Below the pieces are notes generated by a model, which worked only from the letters and a program-made list of their open reading frames with translations, ran no database searches and was not told where the DNA came from. From Lunularia cruciata (taxonomy: Eukaryota; Streptophyta; Marchantiopsida; Lunulariales; Lunulariaceae): a stretch of DNA of 64,000 nt. The position numbers and the translations under genes were made by a program. Shown here one piece after another: positions 30,378 through 41,456 of the stretch; the first letter of the stretch is position 1; each line of letters begins with the position of its first letter. The stretch is from the NCBI GenBank assembly GCA_948567375.1, contig OX419756.1:65760552-65824551 (forward strand), written 5' to 3'.

Positions 30378-33300
30378 TGTGACAACCCGACAAATATCAC
30401 TTTTGCGGTAATCGGGTAAGTAAAGTTTGTTCCCGCAGAGATACGAGTCAGAATTGGTCAAATACAAAGTCAAACAGTAACATATAGTCCTTCTTGGTTG
30501 CGTCTTTAATCTCTCAGGTAGAAACCACACCCAGAAGAGAGTAACAAGCACTGATTCGCAGTCTTGTCACAAATTCACACTCCTTAATCACAACTCCATC
30601 AAATCTTTCCAAACAATCTTGATTGTGATGATTCAGGCTCTCCCAAAAACAGCACTTCACTGCAAAATGACTTTGCCTCAGAATTGTGTTCCACCCCTCC
30701 ACTGAAGGCACAACTTCCTCGATCAAAATTGCTTCACATCAACTTCGTACTGCACTCCCAAATGTAGAATACTACCAACACTACAATTTCTCTCAGATCT
30801 GTCAAGGCATTGCTTCGATTGCACTTCACTCAGGATCAAACCCACAGAATGAAGATCAAGGCTGTGGAATCCAACATCCAACAAGCACTCTAACTTGCAC
30901 TTCAAATTTCTCCAAACACTCACAAACACAATTACAAAGTTGATACTCGGAATCAAGCTCAAGCGACAAGCACTGCTTCACATCACTTCGCTTTATCTAT
31001 TCTTAGAAATAATGAGCACTAAACAACAATTTCCTGCGAATGCCACTCTTAAATAGTGAAGCAATCGCAGTTCTAACAACTATACCGTTCTACCGCAACT
31101 GTTCTAACCTGCAGATCTGAAATGACAATGCACCTCTTCATATCTGCCCCTTCAAATCTCAAATTGGTTACTAATCCAATCCAATGTCTACTTCTTCCTT
31201 GGCTTTCAAACCTGAACCCGCAATAATCTTACTTCCTACTACATTTTCCTCGGGTTTCCCAACTCCTAATTCTTTGACCAGATCTAGCAATTCTCTTTCC
31301 TGATCTGAAATTGCACTAGTGGGTAATCTATCTAACTCTTCATCTTTTGACCCACTCTTCTCTTATGTCTCTAAGGGCAACTCCAAAGACATTTGGATTC
31401 CTATGTTATCTACTTCAGGTTTTGCCTTAACATCTTGCCGAAGCTTTTCTAACTCTATTTTCACTAAGTCTAATCTAATTGAGATGTTATCCTCTACTTC
31501 TAACACCTTTCTATCTACACGAGTTCTTAGTTTGATTAACAAGGCATTCATCTCCGTATCCTTTGCTTGTCTTCGCCTCGTCTCCTGCACCAACAACTTC
31601 AACTCATGCAGTCATGCTTCTTCAATTTGAACGCTGGCTTCTGTACTTAACATTGCATTCACTCTGAGGACTATCTCCTTCAATGGCTCCAATCTTGTCT
31701 TTTGTTCTCGTTCCCGATCTGCAAGCCATTCCTCTCTGTACATTGCCAACTCTTCTTTGAACTCGGCCTTCACCGCTTCCTTCTCTTTCTCCTTCTGTAC
31801 AACTTTCTCTTCCTGATTACGAAGTAACTCTCGTAATCTCTCTTCTTCTCTATACCGCACAGACAACTCTCTTTGCCATAGTTGCTTCTTCTCCTCCATA
31901 CTCTCCATCACTCGATCAAGCTCTTGTTCCTTTGATGCTACCCTTGCCATAGCATGGATAACCTCTACTCTTGAATCAGCAAACTGCTGCTTCAAGATTT
32001 CATGCTCCGCTACCTGTCTCTCCCTTGCGATGTCACTCTTCCTTGCAAGATCCTCTCGATAGCTCACTTCTCTCTTCAGGTCTTTGATTACCTGACTTCT
32101 CTCTATTGCTTCTGCTTGTAGTACTTCTCTCTCCTTCTCACCTCGGGTTATACTCCTCTTCAACTCCGAGTTCTCCTCTTCTAATCTTGCTACCACCTGC
32201 AATACAGTCTTTACTTTTGGACAAGTTGACTGCATCTCCTTCTTCTTCTTCTCCTACTTCACCAACAGCGGGCATACTACCTCTTGCAAGTACTCTACTC
32301 CCTCACTGGCAACTTCTTCCTCCCACTGCGTAATTTCTTGTTTCTCTGCATGTTCCCCTGATACGCGCCTTCTTCTCTGAAGTCTTCGTATCGGGATTGA
32401 TGCCTCACTACTCGTGCTGTCTTCTGCCTCTTTCTTCACTTTACTCGGCCCCGCCTCACACTTTGCCTTACATCTCGAGCAAACTCCTCGCTGTATTGCA
32501 ATCTTCTTCTCCTCGAGCACCGGTACTTTGTCTTCCAGCGCCGCATTGTCTTCGGCTTCTACTTCGGCTTGCACTTCTTCTTCGTATTCTTTAGCCGCTG
32601 GTGCCAAGGTCATTTCTCCACCGTCTTCACTATCACTACTAATATCTCCGCTTTGCAGTGTTAGCTTAGGTTCCACCTCACATTCCGAGTCCTCCGTCTT
32701 GAGCTCAGCCTCGCCTTTTGAGTCTTCATCTTCTGACTCAATCACCACCATTCCTCGCCTTGGGTTATTTTTCTGCATCTTCCAAGGTTTCTTGTTTTCT
32801 TCGGCTTTTGCTTGCCGAGTTCTCTTCTTTGTCGGGGTACTTACCACGACCTCCACATTTTTCCCTGTCTTTGCATAGTAATCGTCCGTGCTCCAGATTT
32901 GGAGAATGTATTGCTGCTCCTCCGCTTCGACTTCTCTTCTCAAGTCAAGATGGAAATGAGACACCATTCTATTGCGCTCCGCCAAATTGAGCAAATTCAA
33001 CTCGAGGTAGAAATGTGCTTCAAATGGCACGATGTAGTGTGGAGGCAGATTCCACACCATCTGCCTCATTCTCCCATGAAAACACCTTGCCTAATTGATT
33101 GGTTCTCCTGCAAATAGCTTGTGAAAGAACACCGTCTGGTGTTTCATCACATAAGTGGTTCTCTCCGGCTTCAGGATGGCCATTAGTGCACTCACAATTC
33201 CTCTCCTCACAGGGTCTTTGTAGCTCTCAACTTTGTACCCACTCTTCGATGAGAAGGCATCTCTCACCTCCTACGTTTCTTGGGCTATCTCTCCTTTCCC

Positions 33301-34136
33301 CAAGAACACGGCTCCTTGCTCCGAACCCGCCTCCTTCCGGAGTACAAGTCTCCAATCCAACTCTGTCCAGCGAGCCGGATTTCCTCTCTTCCCTTCTTCC
33401 TCAAGACCATCAAGACACTTACTCTAGATGATTTTTGTCATGAATCCTGGAAAACTTACGTTCTAGTTCCATGCCAGAAAGGTGATCTAAAGTCGGCTCA
33501 AGACTTCGATCCTCGCTACTACATCTAATCTCCGGATTGCATGATTTCTCACTGCGAATTCAGAGTTTTTCTTCCCTCCTCCCATCTCTTCTACTTTCTT
33601 ACTGTCTCTCGATTTCTCTCTCGCGACTTCTCCCTTGTGCACTAACCCGAGTACAACTTTATTTCCCTTTCCCCGATCACCTGCAAGATGACTCCTCAAT
33701 GGCAAAGGAAAATTGCTTGACATTTCGTCGTTGCAATTTCAATTTTTATAGAGTTGCACTTCTTAGTCTTCCGTCACTTCAAGTTTCTACCGAGAAATCA
33801 CACCTCCGGCATGCACTTGTCACTGTCAATCAACCTTTGCGCGTATGAGCCGCCAGTTTTGAAACGGCCCCTTCTTGAATTTCTTGCCCCGACAAAAGGT
33901 TGTTAGACTGTCTTTGCCTCGGGTTGAGCTCCCCCCGATCCAAAGACAATTTACTTCGTATTGTATGCTGACAAGGCATTTCCGAGGACTTTGCCTTATG
34001 ACCCAAAGTCACTTTACTTCGGGTTTCATTCCAAAGCCAATTTTCTTTGCCTTCTTTGGCCATACAGGCACAATCCGACTTCTCTATACACTTCTTCTAC
34101 TTTATTTTGAAAAAAACAAAAAATGTGGGCACCACA
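30378..34136 (-). mobile_element. Coil-4: best preserved Coil element, at a chimeric Tat-1/Tat-2 junction
   Basis: The unit is 3,759 bp. Plus-strand ends are TGTGACAACCC (30378) and GGGCACCACA (34136); sense is minus. Flanks differ (ATGCC left, CTGGT right) and belong to different positions of Tat: leader on the left, nucleocapsid on the right. The intervening Tat sequence is duplicated on both sides. This is what unequal recombination between two Coil insertions would leave. The ORF is at 33723-31171. Confidence 0.85.
31171..33723 (-). pseudogene. Coil-4 coiled-coil ORF, ~850 codons
   Basis: The most complete copy of the Coil protein. From MSSNF at 33723: a basic N-terminus; block ITFLAWNWN; HQTVFFHKLFAGEPIN and PPHYIVPF; an acidic Ser/Glu-rich middle (frame 33069-32254, 271 codons) with a CSRCKAKC cluster and a basic RRLQRRRRV patch; then a long coiled coil (32235-31612, 207 codons); and the EVDIG tail ending at 31171. 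The breaks I see are few: a TAG near 33485, a TAA near 33095, a TAG at about 32254 and a TGA near 31612. No RT, protease or integrase motif. The middle hydrophobic block faintly resembles proteins annotated as putative plant transposon proteins; this is a weak visual impression. Confidence 0.7.
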
Positions 34137-34960
34137 CTGGTTGGCCTCCTCTATATGGATAGTTTCCATAACTCCTAGGCCCTCTCCCTACATTCTGATC
34201 CACCTCTCTCTTCTCCCATAGTTGCACCACATTGATCTTGAGATCCGCAAGTTGTTCTGTGATGGTTTGGAGTGGATCTTTTGGTGGAGGTGCAAGAACT
34301 GGAGCAACTACTACTTGTGGTGCAACCCTTGTCAGCAAAGTATCAGAAGTTCCACCATACTTGTAGCCTTGAGGAGGATGCACAACCTCCTTCACCACCA
34401 AATCACTCTCATCCCCTTCCAATCTCTCCTCCATACAAATTGCGATCTTGATAGCTTCAACCTTGGAAGAAGGTTTCTCATATCTCACCTTGCTTCTAAT
34501 TTGTGGTCTCAACCCTCCCACAAAATTCTTGGTGACCATGGCCCCTATGCCAATCATTGTAGTCTCCACATCATCCCCACCCTTCCTCAACACTATGCCA
34601 AATCTGGACTCCAACTTTTCCACTCTTTCCACATAGACTGTCACTTTCTATCCATCTCCTTGATTGAGAAATGTAACCTCACTCATCAATCTCTCATAAC
34701 TCTCATCAGGAAGTAAGTTCTCAATGAGTGCTGAAGTCAAGGTCTCCCAAGACTCCTCTTCCTCATCTCTCCTCTCCCTCTTTTGGTATTCTGACTCATA
34801 CCATGTAAGTGCTGCATCCTCAAAGAAATTTGGTAATAATCAGGCCCACTCATTCTTCCTCCTCTCATTTTTTCCTATGCAAGCTCTCTTGAAGTCTCTC
34901 ACAAAGGCCTCCACATCTTCTCCATCCTTGCCAAAGAAAACCAGAAGTTTTCCCATCTTA
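34137..34960 (-). pseudogene. gag: Tat-2 gag (partial)
   Basis: The frame 34644-34137 (running on into Coil-4) encodes the second half of gag: RKGGDDVETTMIGI, FVGGLRPQIRSKVRYE, VVHPPQGYKYGG, and the start of the nucleocapsid linker VDQNVGRGPRSYGNYP. Upstream codons up to about 34960 (capsid start) are present but out of frame or stopped. Compared with Tat-1, the segment before LKINVVQLWEKRE is complete, so it shows the ancestral reading there. Confidence 0.75.
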
Positions 34961-35186
34961 ACCCCTCACTATCTTTCTTTTCTCTCTTTTTTTTCTTTTT
35001 TTTTTCTCTCACTCTATTACTAATAGAGTATATACATGACTAACAACATCTGAGAATAATCCACTCTAGGGAACACAAAAGGTTCAGGTTGCTCTAAGAT
35101 TTCTATAGCAACATCAAATCCTAGAGTGCATATTAATCTAACTCTCATGGATAGTTTATCCATGAATTGAAAGATTATCTCCATCA

Positions 35187-35603
35187 CTAATCTTGAGAAC
35201 TAGCTGATGAAGGTGGTAGTATTTCTGTAGCTGTACTAAGACTCTCTCCAAGATCCTTCACCAAAGTTTCCAAAAGTGCTTTTACTCCACTACAATCATG
35301 TCCTTTTGGAAGTCCTTCCACTCCACAAACCTCACACAACTCCTTGGTCTTCGATCTTCTCCCTCCCAATCTTGGTGAAGAAGGTCCAACATGCAAACCC
35401 AAGTCAAGTAAGCCTCTCCTTTCCCTCAATCTCTTGCTCTCAGAGGTCAATGGACATGAACTTGCCTTATGTCCCTTCTCTCCACACAGAAAGCACTTAG
35501 ACTCACTCTTTCCTCCAAGTGGTGTAGGTTTTTGGATCCTCTCAACACTCTCTTCAAATTTTATTGTAAACTCTCTTTTCCTCAAATCCACTCCTACAAT
35601 CAC
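35187..35603 (-). pseudogene. Tat-2 extra ORF upstream of gag, zinc knuckle intact
   Basis: An open frame of 138 codons. The CCHC knuckle CFLCGEKGHKASSC has C37, C40, H45 and C50 of this frame (about 35495-35454). A basic RERRG stretch and the second cluster CEVCGVEGLPKGHDC follow. It ends at TAG 35187-35189 before the gag start. Conservation of both Cys clusters in Tat-1 and Tat-2 argues it is a real element gene. Likely RNA- or DNA-binding. Confidence 0.65.
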
Positions 35604-36496
35604 CTCAAACCCTTGGGGAACCTTGCATAATCTTAATTTTCACTCTTGATGACACTCCATGTTCCCAAGATGAATCTAAACACTCAAACATGCTTTTTGT
35701 TGATCTCAAACTCCTCATGCATGAGATCTCCACTCTGCAGAATTGACCCTTCCTCACAATATCACTCAAATCTCATAACATGTATGTCATAGTCTTCTAA
35801 AATTTGGCAAACTTGATCACAACTCTAGGGTGTCCCTTCCTGCAAAATTTCAGATCTTTTCATCGAGCCATTTGGCCTAGACATCTTTCTATTCAGCACA
35901 CAAATTTCAGATTTGGTCTGAAAACCACCCCCCTCACTTCAAAAACTCATAACTCCCTGTGCAAAAATGATCTCTCTCTTATTTTTGTGGCAGCAGGTAG
36001 GATACAATGCACTTAATTTTCTTGGAAATGTTCAGGTCAATTCACTGAAAATGGATGAAATGGAAGACTCTGTACATTTTTCCAGAGAGCATGCAGTTGT
36101 GGGAGCACTTTACCCTATCAACTTTTGAAAATTCTAGCCCAATGCGCATAGTAGCTCTGATAATAATTTCAGGTGTGCTTACTGAAAGATAACCCAAGCT
36201 ATCATGTGTAGAAATTTCAAGTTCAGATCTCAGACTTGAGATTTTGCCCAAAATCACCTTAATCTCCAAAATCTGCAATCCACCTCACATAATCTCTCCA
36301 ATTCCTCTCATGTGTACAAGATGTACAAAATCACCTCAAAGACATCATAATGAACTATAGGGTATACAAATGAATCTTGGTTCTCTAACATAAGTTCAGC
36401 ACTCTCCTCTCCTAATGTACTCTCCAAGTGAGCTCTCATAGCCTCCTTCTGCCTAATGTAGAATTGAACGCGGAACATTATCTTGTCTTCTAGAGA

Positions 36497-36515
36497 GGTC
36501 CCGGCAACGGAACCA
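36497..36515 (-). promoter_or_regulatory. Primer binding site of Tat-2 (tRNA-Asp-like)
   Basis: Four bases after the LTR the minus strand reads TGGTTCCGTTGCCGGGACC. The plant tRNA-Asp primer site used by Athila elements is TGGCGCCGTTGCCGGGGAT, so twelve central bases match with changes at the edges. The same sequence, more mutated, follows the Tat-3 LTR at 48372-48390. Confidence 0.75.
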
Positions 36516-36519
36516 AAAA

Positions 36520-37201
36520 TGTGAGCCGGCCTGTCTCTCAGTCATGATGAACCTCTGATGGCTATTATGGTAGCGCACCATGGACTAAGAAGGCAAGGAA
36601 CCCCAACTCCTCCAAGGCTAACACTCCAAGACTCAAGACATTGCTCACTAGAGAACTCAATGAGAGAGAGCTAGTTGCAAATGAAAGGAATATGAGTACC
36701 TCCTCACCCCTTGTTTATATACTTGTGAAATAGTTATGTACCAAAGTTACTAATTACCATAGTAGCTCAAGTTACCAGACTAAAAGTCAAATAAAGTCAA
36801 AAAGTAGAAAGGAATATCCATTCACATGGGCATATTCCCCTAAGCATGTGGTCTTATTTTGACCCAACCATTAAGTCAAAGATTCCTTCACATGGGCTAT
36901 CCTTAGACTAAAGAAGAATCCAAAACAAAAAGGCTTGCGGGCCCAAGAGTTCTCAACTCTTTCCTCAAAGCCAAACACCTGGGAATAATACCAAGTCAAC
37001 ATACTAAAATCTAAAATAGTGGTGCTCATCTTTTCTACTTCCTCTAAAGTAAAGTCCCCTCTATCTTAGCTATGAATAACTTTAGCTAACCATGACTAAT
37101 ATAGAACCATCCTTTATCTCTATATAAATAATATCTCTTAAGTACTTGTAATACCAAGCTAAATATCACAATACCACACACATGCACAAATGGGTGTTAC
37201 A
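36520..37201 (-). repeat. Tat-2 5' LTR (complete, 682 bp)
   Basis: Plus-strand ends TGTGAGCCGGCC and GGGTGTTACA, i.e. TGTAACACCC...GGCTCACA in sense. Sense-strand TATA-like boxes occur (TTTATATAG, and TATATAAAC further in). The neighbouring PBS on its left fixes it as the 5' LTR. To its right is a divergent Coil remnant, so its outer flank ACACA cannot be compared with a matching duplication. Confidence 0.9.
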
Positions 37202-37299
37202 ACACACGATGACTCCAAAAGTTAGCAAGTAGAGTGTGGTGAGGGGGCTTGCACTTTGTAGATAAGAAGTAATAGCGCGAATCAAAGTCTTGACGAGAC

Positions 37300-38342
37300 T
37301 TCACATCACACTCTTGGCCTGGAATTGGAACTTTAGTTTTCTAGGTTTCATGGTAGAAATTGCAGCAAGCAATTGTAAAGATGGCCCAAAACATGAGGGG
37401 AAGAGAGGGAATCCTGCTTGATGGACGGAGGCAGATTAGAGATTAGTGTTGGGAAGAGAAGGAGGAGAGGTAGGAGGTACCACTTACTATTGGAAGTGTG
37501 ATGCTTCAGAAGAGACTGCCAAAGTAAGAAAGTCGTTCAATTGACTCCGCACTAAGAATGGGTATAAAGTGGATAGTTATAGAGACCCTGAGCGGAGAGG
37601 AATAGTAAGTGCGACAATGGCCATGTTCAAACCAAAGTGAACTACCTATGTTACTATGCAACACGCGGTGTTCTTTCACCAAATGTTTGCGAGAGAGGTT
37701 GTAGATTGGGCAAAATGTCTGCATCAGAGAGTGGGGCAGATGATTTCAAGATGGAAAATGGATAAGCCACCACATTACGTTGTGCCATTCATAGTGCACT
37801 TTTATTTTGGGTCAAACTTGCTAACTTCGGAAGAACAAAGTTGAATGCGTTTGCACTTTCATCCAGATTTATGCAAGGAGGCTGATGAAGATGAGCGATA
37901 TTATATGGAGAGAGTGCAAGAGGGGGATGCGTACTACAAGGAGAGTGGGAAGGAGAAGATCGTAGCAATTGACCTTCCAAGGGCGCAAAAGAGAGCCAAG
38001 CTTGAGAGCCGTGTTGCGACAGTACAACCCCAAAAAGTTCTTAAGCTTAACCCAATGGCGGTGGTAGTGAAGACGAAGGAAGTCATGCAGGTAGAAGAAG
38101 AAGAAGAATCAAAAGGAGAAACCAGATCAAAGGAAGGAATGTTGGGAGAAGAAGAGGAGTTCACGCTATGAAGTGAAGAATTGAGCAGTGACAGCAAAGG
38201 CAAAGTGGAGAGTTCAGCAAATGCGACCGCCGATGAAGGAGGCCGGAAAGTCGAGTCCCAAAGTTTCCATGCTGGAACGAGGCAGTGAGAAGAAGAAGGG
38301 AGAGGAAGTTGTGGCACAACCCCAAACTGCCAAGGGTAAGAA
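37300..38342 (+). pseudogene. Coil-V1 ORF, N-terminal half
   Basis: Starts within the LAWNWNF block, continues with KRGNPA, NGYKVDSYRDPERRG, then an open stretch HAVFFHQMFAREVVDWAKCL and PPHYVVPFIVHFYF (37656-37844), and FHPDLCKEADEDERYY (37845-38171). It ends in an acidic region stopped by TGA 38169-38171. The blocks are the same as in Coil-4 with many substitutions, which points to those blocks as the conserved core of the Coil protein. Coil-5 interrupts it at 38343. Confidence 0.6.
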
Positions 38343-38731
38343 TGTGTGGTGCCCACATTTTTTGTTTTTTTTCAAAATAAAGAAGAAGAAGTGTATAGAG
38401 AAGTCGGATTGCGCCTGTATGGCCGAAGAAGACAAAGAAAATGGTCTTCGGGGTGAAACCCGAAGTAAAGTGACTTCGGGTCATAAGGCAAAGTACTCTA
38501 AAATGCCGTGTCAGCATACAATACGAAGTAAATTGTCTTCGGCTCGGGGGGAGCTCAACGCGAGGCAAAGACAGTCTAACAACCTTTCGTCGGGGCGAGA
38601 AATTCAAGAAGGGGCCGTTTCAAAATTGGCGGCTCATACGCGCAAAGGTGGGGTGACAGTGACAGGTGCATGCCGGAGGTGTGATTTCTTGGTAGAAACT
38701 TGAAGCGATGGAAGACGAAGAAGTGCAACTC

Positions 38732-38740
38732 TATAAAAAT
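38732..38740 (+). promoter_or_regulatory. TATA-like box before the Coil-5 ORF
   Basis: CTATAAAAATC lies 19 bp upstream of the ATG at 38759. The same box is present in Coil-1, -2, -3, -4 and -6 at the same place. The distance is short for a TATA box that would include the ATG in the transcript, so transcription may start at or past this ATG, with the next conserved ATG (MGGGKK) used instead. Confidence 0.45.
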
Positions 38741-38758
38741 CGAAACTGCAACAACGGA

Positions 38759-41331
38759 ATGTCGAGCAATTTTCCTTCGCCGTTGAGGAGTCGTCTTGCA
38801 GGTGATCGGGGAAAGGGAAATAGAGTTGGACTCGTGTTAGTGCGTAAGGGAGAAGTCGAGAGAGAGAAATCAAGAGACCGAAAGAAAGCAGAAGAGATGG
38901 GAGGAGGGAAGAAGAACTCCGAATTTGCAATGAGAAATCATGCAATTTGGAGATTAGATATAGTAGCGAGGATCGAAGTCTTGAGCCGACTTCGGATCAC
39001 TTTTCTGGCATGGAACTGGAACGTAAGTTTTCCAGGATTCATGACAGAAATCACCGAGAGTAAATGTCTCGATGGTCCCAAGGAAGAAGGGAAGAGAGGA
39101 AATCCGGCCCGCTGGACAGAGTCGGATTGGAGACTCGTACTCGGGAAGGAGGCAGGCTTGGAGTAGGGAGCCACGTTCTTGGGGAAAGGAGAGATAGCCC
39201 AAGAAACGCAGGAGGTGAGAGATGCCTTCTCGTCGAAGAGGACGAAGAATGGGTATAAAGTTGAGAGCTATAAGGACCTAGTGAGGAGAGGAATTGTGAG
39301 TGCACTAATGGCCCTCCTAAAGCTGGAGAGAACTACCTATGTGATGAAACACCAAGCGGTGTTCTTTCACAAGTTATTTGCAGGAGAACCGATAAATTGG
39401 GCAAGGTGCTTTCACGGAAGAATGAGGCAGATGGTGTGGAATCTGCGGGATAAGTCGCCTCCACACTACATCATACCATTTGCAGCCCATTTTTACCTTG
39501 CGTTAAATCTGCTCAATGTGGCTGAGCGTAATCGAATGGTGTCTCATTTCCATCCTGATTTGAGAAGAGAAGTCGACGCGGAGGAGCAGCAATACATTCT
39601 CCAAATTTGGAGCACAGACGATTACTACGCGAAGACAAGGAAGAACGTGGAGGTCGTTGAAAGTACCCCGACGAAGAAGAGAACTCGGCAAGCAGAAGCC
39701 GAAGAAAGCAAGAAACCTCAAAAGATGCAGAAAAATAACCCGAGGTGAGGAATGGTGGTGATTGAGTCGGAGGATGAAGACTCAGAAGGCAAAGCCGAGC
39801 TCAAGACGGAGGACTCGGACCGTGAGGAGGAACCTGAGCTGACATTGCAAAGTGGAGATACGAGCAGTGACAGTGAGGAAGGAGGAGAGATGACATCGGT
39901 ACCAGCGGCTGAAGAATACAAAGAAGAAATGCAAGCCGAGGTAGACACCGAAGACAATGCGGCACTGGAAGACGAAGTACCAGTGTGCGAGGAGAAGAAG
40001 ATTGCAGTACAGCGAGGAATTTGCTCGAGACGTAAGGCGAAGTGTGAAGCGGGACCGAGTAGAGTGAAGGAAGAGGTAGAGGGAAGCTCGGGCAGTGAGG
40101 CATCAATTCCGATACGAAGACTCCAGAGAAGAAGGCGAGTATCAGGAGAACACAAAGAAAGAAGAGAGACCACTCCGCGGGAGGACGAAGGTATCAATAA
40201 TGGAGTAGATTACTTGCAGATGGTAGTATGCCCGCTGTTGGTGAAGATGGAGAAGAAGAAGAAGGAGATGCAGTCTACTTGTCCAGAGGTAAAAACGGTG
40301 TTGCAGGTCTTATCAAGATTGGAAGAAGAAAACTCGGAGTTAAAGAAGAGTATAACCCGAGGAGAGGAAGAGAGAGAAGTACTGCAAGTAGAAGCAGTCG
40401 AGAGGAGTCAGGTAATCAAAGACATGAAGAGAGAAGTGAGTTATCAAGAAGATCTTGCGAGGAAGAGTGACATCACAAGGGAGAGATAGGTAGCAGAGCA
40501 TGAAATCTTGAAGCAGCAGTTTGCTGATTCAAGAGTCGAACTCATCCATGCTATGGCAAGGGTAGCATCGAAGGATCAAGAGCTTGATCGAGTGATGGAG
40601 AGTATGGAGGAGAAGAAGCAACTCTGGCAGCGAGAGTTGGCTGCGAGATATAGAGAAGAAGAGAGATTACGAGACTTACTTCGTAATCAGGAAGAGAAGG
40701 TTGCACAGAAGGAGAAAGAGAAGGAAGCGGTGAAGGCCGGATTCGAAGAAGAATTGGCGATGTATAGAGAAGAATGGCTTGCAGATCGGGAACGAGAAAG
40801 GAAGACAAGATTGGAGCCATTGCAGGAGATAGTCCTCAGGGTAAACGCGATGTTAAGTACAGAGGCCAACGTTCACATTGAAGAAGCGCGTCTGCACGAG
40901 TTGAAGTTGTTGGTGTAGGAGACGATGCAAAGACAAGCAAAAGATACAGATTTGAATGCCTTGTTGATTAAATTGAGAACTCGTGTAGATAGGAAGATCT
41001 TAGAAGTAGAAGAGAATATCGCGATTAGATTAGACTTAGTGAGAATAGAGTTAGAAAAGCTTCGATAGGATGTTAAAGCAAAACCCGAAGTAGATAACAT
41101 CGGGATCCAAATGTCTTCGGAGTTGCCCTCAGAGACATTAGAGAAGAGTGGGTCGAAGGATGAGGAGTTAGATAGATTACCCGCTAGTGCAATTTCAGAT
41201 CAGGAAAGAGAATTGCTAGATCTGGTAGAAGATGTAGGAGATGTGAAACCGAGGAAAGAATAGTAGGAAGTAAGATTACTTTGGGTTCGGGTTTGAAAGC
41301 CAAGGAAGAAGTAGACATCGGATCGGATTAG
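38759..41331 (+). pseudogene. Coil-5 coiled-coil ORF, ~857 codons in one frame with five stops
   Basis: One reading frame runs from ATG 38759 to near 41250 with stops only at 39164, 39746, 40487, 40916 and 41067, then a 1-bp shift before the tail ending at 41331. The 39164, 39746 and 40916 stops fit C-to-T changes (CAG to TAG, CGA to TGA). Layout: basic N-terminus (1-60); globular conserved region to ~290 with ITFLAWNWN, HQAVFFHKLFAGEPINW, PPHYIIPFAAHFY and FHPDLRREV; acidic Ser/Glu region ~330-470; CSRRKAKC; basic RRLQRRRRV; coiled coil ~500-720; acidic tail. No enzyme motif. Function unknown; a self-assembling structural protein is a guess. Confidence 0.7.
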
Positions 41332-41448
41332 TAACCGATTTGAGATCTGAAGGGGCAGATATGAAGAGGTGCATTGTCATTTTGGATCTGCAGGTTAGAA
41401 CAGTTGTTGTAGAAATGGTATAGTTGTTAGAACTGTCGATTTGATCAC

Positions 41449-41456
41449 TATTTAAG
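41449..41456 (+). promoter_or_regulatory. TATTTAAG box of Coil-5, putative start of the R region
   Basis: CACTATTTAAGAGTGGCATTC is conserved in all Coil copies, including the short forms, ~660-680 bp from the sense 3' end and downstream of the ORF. If the element is an LTR this is where the U3 promoter would be, with the remaining ~650 bp as R-U5. Confidence 0.45.

Larger units (their letters stand above)
34137..36519 (-). mobile_element. Tat-2: 5' half of a Tat element
   Basis: The minus-strand body from the PBS (36497-36515) through leader and zinc-knuckle ORF to gag, cut within the nucleocapsid region at 34137 by the Coil-4 junction. It duplicates the region 28256-30370 of Tat-1 at high similarity. 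With its 5' LTR (36520-37201) it supplies the 5' end missing from Tat-1. Pol is absent, so pairing with Tat-1 is only positional. Confidence 0.85.

Noticed and set aside
31171-33723. Coil ORF as a host coiled-coil or kinesin-like gene
   Set aside because: It is present in many copies with element ends and target duplications, so it belongs to a mobile unit.
36520-37201. The ~680 bp repeat as a MITE or SINE
   Set aside because: It has TGT...ACA ends, an adjacent primer site on one side and a polypurine tract on the other in different copies, so it is an LTR.
38188-38703. 171-codon frame crossing the Coil-V1/Coil-5 junction
   Set aside because: It spans an insertion boundary at 38343 and is a chance fusion of Coil-V1 coding with the Coil-5 leader.
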